Positions 1 to 9,261 of a stretch of DNA of 64,000 nt are shown piece by piece. The stretch lies in contig NZ_JANQNS010000017.1 of NCBI RefSeq assembly GCF_028279465.1, forward strand, positions 45,133-109,132, read 5' to 3'. Position 1 is the stretch's first letter; the number at the start of each line of letters is the position of its first letter. This DNA comes from Parasphingopyxis sp. (GTDB taxonomy: Bacteria; Pseudomonadota; Alphaproteobacteria; Sphingomonadales; Sphingomonadaceae). A program made the position numbers and the translations under genes. The notes under the pieces were generated by a model, which was not told where the DNA came from, made no database searches, and saw only the letters and a list, made by a program, of their open reading frames with translations.

Positions 1-105
1 ATGACCGTCGATGTGCTGGCCAAGGCTGCCGGTCCCGATGCGCCGGGCGAAGCGGCGTGGCGGCGGCAGGCGGAGCGGCTCAAGGCGATGATCGCGGCGC
101 AATAG
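1..105 (+). CDS. C-terminal end of an unidentified protein (cut by window edge)
   Basis: An open frame runs from base 1 to a TAG at 103-105 and encodes 34 residues ending in a charged helical stretch (AWRRQAERLKAM). The ATG at base 1 may be internal, because the window begins there. The next gene lies on the opposite strand and ends at 112, so the two converge with only six bases between them. The fragment is too short to name a family. Confidence 0.5.
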   Translation: MTVDVLAKAAGPDAPGEAAWRRQAERLKAMIAAQ

Positions 106-111
106 CGCGCG

Positions 112-849
112 TTACCAGCCGCCTGTGCCCGGCCCGCCTTTGATCGGGCCCTTGATCCGGTCCGTAACCCAGCCGCCGTAGAAATTCCCGGGCTGCGGCC
201 GCGCCTTTTCCTCGCCGATGAAGCAATCGAGCTTGCCGGCGTAAATGCCGAACCAGCCGGCGATCTCCGCATAGCCTTCAGAGAGATCGTCGAACGGATC
301 GGGATAGTTCCATGCCGCCTCCGCAATGCGGATCGGTTTTTTGGTCAGACCTTCGCTACGCTCAGGCGCGGCACCAGCCCACTCCCCCTCCCGGCCTCCC
401 AACAGGGTACACTCAATGGGAGGACGGGAGGGGGAGTGGGCTGGTGCCGCGATTTTCCGCGAGGAAAATTCTGACAAAGAAGCGTTCCCGCCCGGCAGCG
501 CGAGATCGTAATAGAGCGTCGCGCCCTTCCATTCGCACACGGTGAGCCGGCTTGTGTCTTCCAGCCATTCAGTCCGCACATCCTCGGGCCGGATATAGGG
601 CACGGGTGCCCCGGCCGTCTCCTTCACCTCCAGCGCACAATCGCTCTCGGCAATCGCGATATCGCCCAGCATCACGCGGACCGGGCCGGGCACCGGCGCG
701 ATGATCGGCGGGCGCGGATAGTCCCACACCGATTCCTCGCCCTCGCCCACCGGCTCGACGCCCGGCGGGCGGAAGCTGCGGTCCCAATTGTCACGATAGG
801 GCTTTGCGCGTTCGAGCAGGGCGGCTTTGTCGGGCAGCGGGGTTGGCAT
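112..849 (-). CDS. DUF427 domain protein with an in-frame palindromic insertion
   Basis: The 245-residue product carries DUF427 hallmarks: VWDYPRPP (residues 41-48), YIRPEDVR (85-92), CEWKG (105-109), AAWNYPDPF (178-186) and RPQPGNFYGGW near the end. DUF427 proteins are small and of uncertain biochemical role. Between the strand ending LALPGG (about 122) and the conserved AEAAWNYPDP there are about 48 extra residues rich in Pro, Ser and Arg. They are encoded by a large DNA palindrome (344-475) that also occurs at 38.3 kb and 63.9 kb. The frame stays open across it, so the protein may still be made with a surface loop, or it may be inactive. It starts at ATG 849. Confidence 0.85.
   Translation of the reverse strand: MPTPLPDKAALLERAKPYRDNWDRSFRPPGVEPVGEGEESVWDYPRPPIIAPVPGPVRVMLGDIAIAESDCALEVKETAGAPVPYIRPEDVRTEWLEDTSRLTVCEWKGATLYYDLALPGGNASLSEFSSRKIAAPAHSPSRPPIECTLLGGREGEWAGAAPERSEGLTKKPIRIAEAAWNYPDPFDDLSEGYAEIAGWFGIYAGKLDCFIGEEKARPQPGNFYGGWVTDRIKGPIKGGPGTGGW
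344..475. repeat. Modular palindromic element, copy A (inside the DUF427 gene)
   Basis: The element is bounded by GTCAGA (344-349) and TCTGAC (470-475). Its core is a 35-bp stem, 367-401 pairing with 417-451 with one mismatch, around a 15-nt loop containing CAGGGTACACTCA. A smaller palindrome (GATTTTCCgcgaGGAAAATt, 451-470) abuts the right arm. The same core recurs at 38277-38360 and 63836-63921, so this is a dispersed family. This copy interrupts a coding region without breaking its frame. Confidence 0.85.
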
Positions 850-915
850 CGCGTGATCGCAGCAGGCTCTCGCCTACATTGCAAGGCCGATGCGTACGAG
901 CTCCAACGATAAGGA

Positions 916-948
916 GCGCATGGCGGGCATTGCTGCCGCGCCATGCGC
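916..948 (-). terminator. Hairpin downstream of the 968-1360 gene
   Basis: GCGCATGGCG (916-925) pairs perfectly with CGCCATGCGC (939-948). It lies just after the stop of the minus-strand gene 968-1360. The tract that follows on the minus strand (TCCTTATCG) is only weakly T-rich, so termination is plausible but not certain. Confidence 0.35.
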
Positions 949-967
949 CCCGCCCCCTAACCGGTCG

Positions 968-1360
968 TCAGGACGATAAGACTTCGATGCGTCCTTCATA
1001 GACATAGACGGTGACATAGGCCCGGCCATTCCGGATCGCCGCGGCCGCCGACGGATCGACATAACCGTTGCTGACCCAGCCCGGGATCAGCGCGCGCGAG
1101 GCGGAGGAGAGGAACATGTCCTCATACTGGTCGCCCGCATCCGCCCGGCCGAAGCGGTGCATGTTCGCCCGGTCCTGCCGCAGGATCGCGCCGACTGAGC
1201 GCAGCCGGTTGCCGCTGCTGTTCACCGTGTCCTGCGGGCTGATGACCGTTTGGTAGACGCCGATCGGATCGTCATACATGCCATAATCGTCGCCGGCCTG
1301 CGCCGCCATCGGCATCGCTGCCGCCGCCATTGCCGCCATTGCCATAACCGTCTTTTTCAT
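968..1360 (-). CDS. Small exported protein, unknown function
   Basis: The 130-residue product begins with a clear Sec signal peptide (MKKTVMAMAAMAAAAMPMAAQA, cleavage about residue 22) and is probably periplasmic. The mature part has no cysteines and ends in a predicted beta segment (AYVTVYVYEGRIEVL). Its start has a good Shine-Dalgarno (GGGAGAAG) upstream. No family recognised. It stands alone between DUF427 and DUF4259 genes on the same strand. Confidence 0.75.
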   Translation of the reverse strand: MKKTVMAMAAMAAAAMPMAAQAGDDYGMYDDPIGVYQTVISPQDTVNSSGNRLRSVGAILRQDRANMHRFGRADAGDQYEDMFLSSASRALIPGWVSNGYVDPSAAAAIRNGRAYVTVYVYEGRIEVLSS

Positions 1361-1467
1361 TCGTCTTCTCCCTGTTTGCCCCTTGGGCCGTTGTGGTGTT
1401 GGGAGCGGTATGGGCGTTTCGACCGGGGCGATCTGTGGCGCGGATCACAGGCCGGGCGTTTTGCCGC

Positions 1468-2139
1468 CTAGTCGATATCGGGCAGCGCGTCGGGATCGAA
1501 CCGGAAATCCTGGATCATGAACTGATGGTGCAGCCGCGCATTGAGGCAGGCGAGGTGGAAGAACATGCCGCGCCGGAACGCCGTCCGGTTGCGATAATCG
1601 TGGATGTTGAGGCCGAACAGCTCATCCTCCGCAATCGGCTTATTGCAGAAGCAGCAGAGCGTCACCGGCCCGCCCGCCGCCTCTTCGATCTCCTCCGCGC
1701 TCCAGGGTTCGGTCGCGATATCGGGATTGAGCCGCTCGATCAGCGCCGTCATCTCCACCTGCCATACATTCTCTTCACCCGGCGTGACATCCTCGGCCCA
1801 GAGTTCGGCGAGCTCGGAATGGGCGATCACGAGCGAGAGCGCCTCCTGCGCCTCGCCGACAAGTTCGGCGCCGGGCGCGTCCGCATCGGCGAGCGTCTTG
1901 GCAAGCGCTTCGGGAAAGCCGTCGATCCGCCGCCCCATCATCATCGCCACCGTCTCGGCCGCCGCGACGAGCGCGCACGCCAGGTCCGCCTCGATCGCGA
2001 TGGGCTTGCCATCCGCAAAGGCCGCCGCGATCGGCTCCAGCCGGGCAAAGGTCGCGCCGACATCGCCGGGCGCAGCGATCTCCGCCGCCCAATCGAGCGC
2101 ATCGTCATTCTCGAAACTGCCAGCGCCCCAGGCACCCAT
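1468..2139 (-). CDS. DUF4259 domain protein
   Basis: The start at 2139 gives a 223-residue protein opening with MGAWGAGSFENDDALDWA, the signature opening of DUF4259 proteins; upstream in-frame codons encode an atypical Arg/Pro-rich stretch and were rejected. The N-terminal half is an alpha-helical DUF4259 domain (about 1-130). The C-terminal part contains CCFCNKPIAED, a Cys pair that could bind metal, and HLACLNARLHHQF, which together resemble a small zinc-knuckle-like segment. Function unknown. It is transcribed alone. Confidence 0.8.
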   Translation of the reverse strand: MGAWGAGSFENDDALDWAAEIAAPGDVGATFARLEPIAAAFADGKPIAIEADLACALVAAAETVAMMMGRRIDGFPEALAKTLADADAPGAELVGEAQEALSLVIAHSELAELWAEDVTPGEENVWQVEMTALIERLNPDIATEPWSAEEIEEAAGGPVTLCCFCNKPIAEDELFGLNIHDYRNRTAFRRGMFFHLACLNARLHHQFMIQDFRFDPDALPDID

Positions 2140-2268
2140 GGCCTCGCCTTTCGTCGGTTGAGCGGCGGGCCTAGCAGGACAAGGTGGCGAACCGGTTAAG
2201 GCCGGGATAGGCGCGATGCGGCGCGACTGGGTGGCGGAGATGTGGCGCGCCATTACTTCACACATAGT

Positions 2269-2796
2269 TCACACCGAACGCGGTTTTTGATTTCTGTGAC
2301 CTTTGCGCGGATCATACCGCGCGGGCGGCTCGGCGGACAGACGATCGAGCCGCCCGAGAGCGCTGCGCAGCGCAGAATTGTCGGGTTTGTGGAGCGTCCC
2401 GGCATAGCGCCCGCCGCGCAGCACGGGGCGGTAGCTGCCCTGCGCGATCCGCCGAAACAGCGCCTCGAGTGTGACCTTCGGCCGCGGCCGGTCCGGCGCC
2501 CCGAGGATCGTGTCCCATGCCATACAAAACGGCTCCGCGCCGGCTTTCCGGCGCAGCCGATAGGCGCTCTCCCGGCTCATGCCGACCCTAGCCGCCGCCC
2601 GCTTCACACATCGCGTCTCGGCCAGATAGCCGATGAATTCGGCCTGCCGGAGCGGCGTCCACCCGTCGCGGCGGGCGCGAAGGGGCACGGGCGTGAAGGC
2701 GGGGATGCGCGAGATGCGGCGGGACTGGATGGCGGCTGAGCGGGGGTGTGGCGTGTCGGCCGGAGCTTTAGCGGAGGCTGGGGTGGGGCACGTCAT
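2269..2796 (-). CDS. Helix-turn-helix protein of a sphingomonad-type family
   Basis: The product is up to 175 residues. The conserved part is RRDGWTPLRQAEFIGYLAET followed by a helix-turn-helix (VKRAAARVGMSRESAYRLRRK, about residues 63-83), then an AWDTIL segment. This arrangement is familiar from small putative DNA-binding proteins in sphingomonads, usually annotated hypothetical. The Arg/Lys-rich C-terminus fits nucleic-acid binding. The ATG at 2796 is used, but the first 40 residues are low-complexity and a later start is possible. Confidence 0.65.
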   Translation of the reverse strand: MTCPTPASAKAPADTPHPRSAAIQSRRISRIPAFTPVPLRARRDGWTPLRQAEFIGYLAETRCVKRAAARVGMSRESAYRLRRKAGAEPFCMAWDTILGAPDRPRPKVTLEALFRRIAQGSYRPVLRGGRYAGTLHKPDNSALRSALGRLDRLSAEPPARYDPRKGHRNQKPRSV

Positions 2797-2837
2797 GCGC
2801 GGAGGGCATCATGGACGCTCCTACATTGCAAGTGGCA

Positions 2838-3566
2838 CTAGCGCACGTCCGGGACTGGTTGTCCTGAGCTTACATCAATTACGCGGCCAAGCTCGTAATC
2901 AAGTATTCCTGGTACCGGGGCCAGACGGTTTATCGCTAGGGCACGAGGTTCGAAGAAGCGGCCAATTGCTGAATAGTTGGCCGGGTTGATGAGGCCTGGG
3001 TCTATTCCGGCGGGAAAATGGGTATCGGTTCGAGCTGGTCGAACAGTCGCCCCTAACAAGATCGTCATTCCGTAAGAGCTTGGACCAAACCCTGATTCTG
3101 GGGCTAGTTCTGGTATGACTGATGTCTCATGGACTCGATCAGCTAGGAAATAACCCATATCTGTGATTTCCCCCACGGCAGCAGCAAAGCCCACTGTTCC
3201 CAAGCACATGCAAACATATAGATGCGGTGTACCTCCGGCATAGGTTGCACCGTAGAGTACATAGTCACCGGGAGGCACTTCTACTAAGTATAGCCGCTCT
3301 GACGACAGTTCGACTAGGGAGCCACTCGCGTCGACGCTTTGAACGTTTTCGATGTCACCCAAGCGACCCAATTCGCCCGGTCTGGGAATCCGCAGGAAAA
3401 CAGGCTCAATTGATGGAACTCCACGTGGGCGAACTGTTCGAAACATTATGTAGGCCCGGTCATCACGGATCGTAACATCTTCCAGGGATTCGATCTCAAC
3501 GAAACTGCTCTGAGCATATAACGCCGCCGGGATCAGAAGGAGAAAAAGGCAAAGCGTGGCCTTCAT
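2838..3566 (-). CDS. Exported hypothetical protein
   Basis: The 242-residue product starts with a Sec signal peptide (MKATLCLFLLLIPAALYAQ). The mature domain has FLRIPRPGEL and VEVPPGDYVLYG motifs, the latter typical of beta-sandwich carbohydrate-binding-like or surface-anchored folds. The start overlaps the stop of the upstream 3563-4132 gene by 4 bp (ATGA), so the two are translationally coupled. The gene lies in an AT-richer patch that differs from its neighbours, which suggests acquisition. Family not recognised. Confidence 0.7.
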   Translation of the reverse strand: MKATLCLFLLLIPAALYAQSSFVEIESLEDVTIRDDRAYIMFRTVRPRGVPSIEPVFLRIPRPGELGRLGDIENVQSVDASGSLVELSSERLYLVEVPPGDYVLYGATYAGGTPHLYVCMCLGTVGFAAAVGEITDMGYFLADRVHETSVIPELAPESGFGPSSYGMTILLGATVRPARTDTHFPAGIDPGLINPANYSAIGRFFEPRALAINRLAPVPGILDYELGRVIDVSSGQPVPDVR

Positions 3567-4132
3567 CGTATGACGGGTTCTAAGTTGGGCGTAGGGCCGG
3601 AGGCGGCCAAGGCCTGCAAAGCAATGGCGTCTGTCGAGTAACCATCAGTCAGTTGTCGCCAGATATCGCGAGATATCGGATAGCGAACGTAGCCTCTTGG
3701 TTCCAAACAACGTCGTAGTCGGGATTGCCGATTGCGTCGCTCCATCGCCCCAGAAACGAAGCCGAGTATGACTTGCCCTACAACGCCATACGGGCTTTGA
3801 GTGGAGATTCCCTCAGAGGTTTCGGGTTCGCTGTTCCAAGATACAGACATTGGGAGTTCGGACCGCCCGCTGACGGTCGCCAAAAACTGGTAACAGTCGT
3901 GGAAATCTTCGAATGCTTCTTGATAAGTGACACCCTCTTTATGGAAATAGAAATACTTCCACCCGTTACGGATTACGCTTGAGCTGGTGGTCGGAGTCAT
4001 GTCTGGCAGCTCAAGCGAGCTAGGGTCCGGCGGCGAAGCAGCTTGCGATTGTTGGCTATTTGCGGTTGTAGACGCGGTCGCGGCGACCGCGAGCGGAACA
4101 AGCATAGCGACCGTCGTCAGCCGCTTACGCAT
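3563..4132 (-). CDS. Exported hypothetical protein coupled to the 2838-3566 gene
   Basis: 189 residues with a signal peptide (MRKRLTTVAMLVPLAVAATAS). The mature part has a motif GVTYQEAFEDFHDCYQF, a short glycine-containing hydrophobic stretch (YGVVGQVILGFVSGAM) and a basic segment RRCLEPRGYVRYP. The spaced cysteines could form a disulphide in the periplasm. It overlaps the next gene by 4 bp, so the pair is likely one unit. No family name can be supported. Base composition is AT-richer than the flanking genes. Confidence 0.65.
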   Translation of the reverse strand: MRKRLTTVAMLVPLAVAATASTTANSQQSQAASPPDPSSLELPDMTPTTSSSVIRNGWKYFYFHKEGVTYQEAFEDFHDCYQFLATVSGRSELPMSVSWNSEPETSEGISTQSPYGVVGQVILGFVSGAMERRNRQSRLRRCLEPRGYVRYPISRDIWRQLTDGYSTDAIALQALAASGPTPNLEPVIR

Positions 4133-4241
4133 ACATGTTTGCTCCGCCTTGTCGAAAATCTTCGCTCATCTAGATCAACCCCTCATCGGTTCCCTTCAAA
4201 TAAGTTGGAACTGAGCTTCCCAGAAGACTGTCGGCACAATT

Positions 4242-4808
4242 CTAATCGTTGGCATCCTGCGGAGGATAGCCCGCTTCGGCCAGTGCTTCGTCTATAGATT
4301 CTACTTGGCCTTTTAGAAATCGGTGAACTGGGTGGTTTTCTAGGACGGCCTTTGGATCTGCCGCCTGTTGAAAGAACTGGAGAAACTCGCAATTGCCGTG
4401 CGCTAGGATGTGGTTCTCTATGCCGACAAAGTGATCCTTGTAGTGGAGGCACTCGCACTCAATTACATCCAATCCTTCCTCGCTTGATAGGAGTGGCCAA
4501 ATAGCAGAAAAATATTGATGACTCAGATAATTCCGAAAAACGATGGCATTGTCCAAGGCGATCCGGAATTGGTCAGACTGTAACTCCTTGTGAGATTCAT
4601 AAAACTCATTTGCCGACTGGGAAAAGTGCGGTTTTGTTGCCTTCTCAACAAGTTTCGCTCGTTTGGCTTCAAAGTTTCGAGAGTCGCCAACCAGTTCCAG
4701 TGCACGGTCGTGAAAGTTAGAAACTTTCACCAATAAATCCAAAGCCGCTGCCGCGGCCATGGCTTGACCATAGGCACCCCACGCGCGGGATTGATTAATA
4801 CCGACCAT
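4242..4808 (-). CDS. Cytosolic hypothetical protein, atypical composition
   Basis: Starting at ATG 4808 the product is 188 residues, largely alpha-helical, with no signal peptide or membrane segment. A conserved-looking helix FRNYLSHQYFSAIWPLLSSE recalls HEPN-like or AbiV-like RNase folds (R-N-[YH]-x-x-H pattern), but this is only a resemblance. The gene starts 10 nt after the stop of the 44-residue gene upstream, so it probably shares that transcript. Its codon use is clearly AT-rich compared with thiC and others nearby, a sign of transfer. Confidence 0.6.
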   Translation of the reverse strand: MVGINQSRAWGAYGQAMAAAAALDLLVKVSNFHDRALELVGDSRNFEAKRAKLVEKATKPHFSQSANEFYESHKELQSDQFRIALDNAIVFRNYLSHQYFSAIWPLLSSEEGLDVIECECLHYKDHFVGIENHILAHGNCEFLQFFQQAADPKAVLENHPVHRFLKGQVESIDEALAEAGYPPQDAND

Positions 4809-4818
4809 TTTCACGCCC

Positions 4819-4953
4819 CTATTTTGAGCTAATGTATATTTCGCTCCCTTCTTTGCGAAATTTCTCGCTCATCTCCGCCATGCCCTTCTCGGCGTCTTCG
4901 GCTTCGCCGCTCGTAGCAATAAACTCCTCTGCGCCGCTATTCTGCTTCGCCAT
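4819..4953 (-). CDS. 44-residue microprotein resembling the C-terminal tail of ThiC
   Basis: ATG 4953 to TAG 4819-4821 encodes 44 residues beginning MAKQNSGAEEF. Its second half, GMAEMSEKFRKEGSEIYI, closely matches the last residues of ThiC encoded 0.9 kb upstream on the same strand ([18 protein letters not shown]). The start lies 7 nt after the stop of the 76-residue gene and the stop lies 10 nt before the next ATG, which argues for a real gene in a compact operon. It may be a duplicated and diverged ThiC tail. Function unknown. Confidence 0.55.
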   Translation of the reverse strand: MAKQNSGAEEFIATSGEAEDAEKGMAEMSEKFRKEGSEIYISSK

Positions 4954-4960
4954 TGCCCGC

Positions 4961-5191
4961 TCACGCCGCTTCTGGTTCCAATTTGCGGGGCGTTGCGACG
5001 AAGGGCCTGTCGTCCAGATCGCGCAGGCTGCTCGCGATTCGGGTGCGGTCGCTGATCAGCCGGATATATTGCGCATCGCAGCCCGAGATCGGCGTCGGGT
5101 AAGCGGCGATTTCCTGCAGGATCAGCGACAGCGCGCTTTCCAGTTCCGTGCGTGCGCGCTCCAGCGCCTCTTCATAGGGTAGCTGCGTCAT
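4961..5191 (-). CDS. Small helical hypothetical protein
   Basis: The 76-residue product starts at ATG 5191 with a nearby GGAGACGAG ribosome-binding site. It is a predicted helical hairpin (YEEALERARTELESALSLIL then QYIRLISDRTRIASSLRDLD) with a short charged tail. No family recognised. It is the first member of a tight minus-strand series 4961-4819-4242 and follows the RidA-like gene after a 26-nt gap. Confidence 0.6.
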   Translation of the reverse strand: MTQLPYEEALERARTELESALSLILQEIAAYPTPISGCDAQYIRLISDRTRIASSLRDLDDRPFVATPRKLEPEAA

Positions 5192-5217
5192 GCTCGTCTC
5201 CTTTTATTGCGGCCCGC

Positions 5218-5691
5218 TTATTCCTCCGGTTCGGCATCGCTGACGCGCGCGACGATCTTGATTTCCACCAGCCCGGAATCGGGGAGCAGGCGGTCGATGT
5301 CGATCGCGGTCCAGGCCGGGAAGGGGGCGATGATGTGGCGGTGTTTGACCTCCGCGAAAAGGTCGATCTGCGCGGGCAGGTCGGTGTGGTACGTGGTGAT
5401 ATCCAGAATATCGTCGAGGCTCGATCCGGCGCGTTCTAGGATGGAGGCGATATAGCGCCAGGCATTGTCGTAGGCCTCTTCCTCGCTCAGCGTGCCGCCG
5501 CGCGTGCCCGCGACCACGCCCGAGAGATAGACCGTATCGCCATGCACGACCGCTTCGGAAAAGCCGAAGCGTTCCAGCATGGCGCGCGCCTGCTCGTCTT
5601 CGGGCATGATCGTGCGGACCGGCTCTTGCGCCGCAATGGGCGCCGCCAGGCACGACACGGCAAGGGCAGCGGTTATGGTCTTCCCGGTCAT
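5218..5691 (-). CDS. Exported RidA/YjgF-family protein
   Basis: The start at ATG 5691 is chosen because GGAGG lies 9 nt upstream and a signal peptide follows (MTGKTITAALAVSCLAAPIAAQ). The 157-residue protein has the RidA (YjgF/YER057c/UK114) fold: VVHGDTVYLSGVV, a helix with AYDNAWRYIASILERAG, LDDILDITTYHTDL, and a C-terminal LVEIKIVARV strand. Cytosolic RidA deaminates reactive enamines; this exported form lacks the Arg and Cys-containing segment of canonical RidA near the C-terminus, so its substrate is unknown. It lies 37 nt after thiC on the same strand and could be cotranscribed. Confidence 0.8.
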   Translation of the reverse strand: MTGKTITAALAVSCLAAPIAAQEPVRTIMPEDEQARAMLERFGFSEAVVHGDTVYLSGVVAGTRGGTLSEEEAYDNAWRYIASILERAGSSLDDILDITTYHTDLPAQIDLFAEVKHRHIIAPFPAWTAIDIDRLLPDSGLVEIKIVARVSDAEPEE

Positions 5692-5728
5692 TGTGCATCC
5701 TCCGCTTTCACATACAGATCGCCGGCCG

Positions 5729-7621
<1,893 letters not shown>

Positions 7622-7659
7622 CTAATCGGAGAGGGTCTGCGGATTTCGGGTGAAGACCG

Positions 7660-7757
7660 CTCCCTCCCTCCGCCGGTGTCAACCGGATCAGGTTCTGCGG
7701 GTCGCGAGCCCTCTAATTCTCGCCTCTCAACCGCATCTGGGTGCGGTCCCCCGGGGA
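7660..7757 (-). promoter_or_regulatory. TPP riboswitch (THI element) upstream of thiC
   Basis: Read on the minus strand this leader shows the THI-box landmarks: CCGGGGGACCGCACCC, the pyrimidine-sensor TTGAGAGG (canonical CTGAGAG) and the pyrophosphate-sensor ACCTGATCCGG...ACCGGCGGAGGGA, with GCAGAACCTGATCCGGTT giving the P4/P5 helix. It ends about 55 nt before the thiC ATG. The GGAGGGAGGGAGCGG tail could be the switch between ligand-bound and open states, probably controlling translation. Confidence 0.93.
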
Positions 7758-7817
7758 TGAGGCAGAATGTAAGCGGTGATGCGGAGCTTGTCGAGCGATT
7801 CCGGTACGGCGTTTCCG

Positions 7818-8540
7818 CTAACCTGCGCGCCGGAACAGGTGGCGCAGATAGAGGCTGGCCATCTTCGCCATCGCTCCGATACCTTCAAACGCCAAAGCCG
7901 GTCCTTCGAAAGACACCGGCCCGTTGGGCGTGTCGAGATCGATGGCGATATGCGCCGGCCCCTGCGCGACCGGCTGATCGATGCCGAGCGTCGCGAAAAG
8001 GCTCCGGAGTTCGACAGCGTCGGGATCGGAAAGCCGCAGGGAACGCAGCGTCAACGCGGCTGGGGCGTTCATTTGCGGCGGGCGTTGATTCCACTGGATG
8101 ACGCAGGGCCGGGTACCTTTGAAGCCCGGTCCCAATATGCCGCGCTGATAATCGACCCTGTTGCCATCGCGTTCATAGCGGATGGTTTCGATTCTCTGGA
8201 CCGGAGCGCCGGCTGCCTTCGCCGCTTCGCGAAAGGCGGCGAAGTCGCGCGTGCCGACATACCAGAAAGCGGGCCGCAGTTCGTCAAAGCTACGGATGGT
8301 TTCCATGAAGGGGTTGAAGCCGCGAAAGTTTGGATTCGGACCGAGTATTTCGAGAAACCGGCCTTGTCCAAGCGGAATCCCGCCACTCCAGTAAAACTGC
8401 CCGGGCTCGGGATCGCCAAGCTCGGGCGTGACGCCGGTAATTTCGGCCACCTTCGCTATGCCGGCACGCGTGTCCGGACAGCATAGCGCAAGATGGTCGA
8501 GCGGACTGCCGTCCCGTACATGGATCAGATCGCTCGACAT
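7818..8540 (-). CDS. Glyoxalase-like (VOC) domain protein
   Basis: From ATG 8540 (GAGG about 8 nt upstream) the product is 240 residues. It opens LDHLALCCPD and has paired beta-alpha-beta-beta-beta modules typical of the Glyoxalase_3-like VOC fold: metal-site-like H at LDHL, YWSGGIPLGQGRFLEILGP, and a second half beginning RSLRLSDPDAVELRSLFATLGI. VOC proteins bind divalent metal and act in dioxygenase, isomerase or resistance chemistry. Substrate unknown. Longer in-frame starts at 8570 and 8672 exist but lack a better ribosome-binding site. Confidence 0.75.
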   Translation of the reverse strand: MSSDLIHVRDGSPLDHLALCCPDTRAGIAKVAEITGVTPELGDPEPGQFYWSGGIPLGQGRFLEILGPNPNFRGFNPFMETIRSFDELRPAFWYVGTRDFAAFREAAKAAGAPVQRIETIRYERDGNRVDYQRGILGPGFKGTRPCVIQWNQRPPQMNAPAALTLRSLRLSDPDAVELRSLFATLGIDQPVAQGPAHIAIDLDTPNGPVSFEGPALAFEGIGAMAKMASLYLRHLFRRAG

Positions 8541-8675
8541 GCCCGCCTCATAAGTGATAACGCGTTGCATTAGCAGATAGCTGCCCTCGAAGGTAATGGC
8601 AAGCGGGCAATTGGCGGGCGAGGGCCCGGTATGACTATAGTATCCGCGCAATATGCGCGCATATCGGCGCACGGT

Positions 8676-9185
8676 CTATGTGAACACTTCCTCCAGCCCC
8701 TCTTCGTCCGCGCCTTCCCGATAGGTGTTCGCGACCCGGCGCGAATTGAAGAAATATAGCGTCCATATCACGGCCCAGACGGCGGGCCGTATGAGCTCGG
8801 CCGGCGCTTCGGCAAAGGTGCCCGATAGCAAGGGTAGGTAGGCGCTGCCTGTGAAGATAGAGATGAGCGCCAAGCCCATGGGCGGCATCACAAGCGTATT
8901 GATCCAGATGATCACGAGCGCGATGCGGACGGTGCGCGGGCTGTGCACCTTCGCCAAGCGATATCCCATGAACCATAGCATACCCAGTTCGAGCGCGATC
9001 AGCGCCATGTACGTGCCGACGAACAGCGACCAGTTGGAAACGATCGGACGAAGAATGTCCGATGTGGGGCCCGCCACCAGATCGATGATCGCGAACAGTT
9101 CGGCCAAGGGCGTGAGCACACAGTAGATGACGACGAGAAAGATCAGCCATCCGCCAAAGCCTTGCGGGCCGTCCCGATACGCCAT
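8676..9185 (-). CDS. DUF2569 family membrane protein
   Basis: 169 residues with four predicted membrane segments: FGGWLIFLVVIYCVLTPLAE, the SLFVGTYMALIALELGML region, VRIALVIIWINTLVMPPMG, and PAVWAVIWTLYFF. The N-terminal GFGGWL motif and closing YFxxSRRVxxTY are characteristic of DUF2569 proteins of the inner membrane. No enzymatic motif. ATG 9185 follows a GGAGG sequence. It is upstream of the VOC gene on the same strand but separated by 135 nt from that gene's chosen start. Confidence 0.8.
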   Translation of the reverse strand: MAYRDGPQGFGGWLIFLVVIYCVLTPLAELFAIIDLVAGPTSDILRPIVSNWSLFVGTYMALIALELGMLWFMGYRLAKVHSPRTVRIALVIIWINTLVMPPMGLALISIFTGSAYLPLLSGTFAEAPAELIRPAVWAVIWTLYFFNSRRVANTYREGADEEGLEEVFT

Positions 9186-9261
9186 GCAACCTCCCTATGC
9201 GTGCTGCTTCGTCGGCGGCCGACGATGATCTGTCAAGCAACCGGGACCGAGGGGCGAACGC

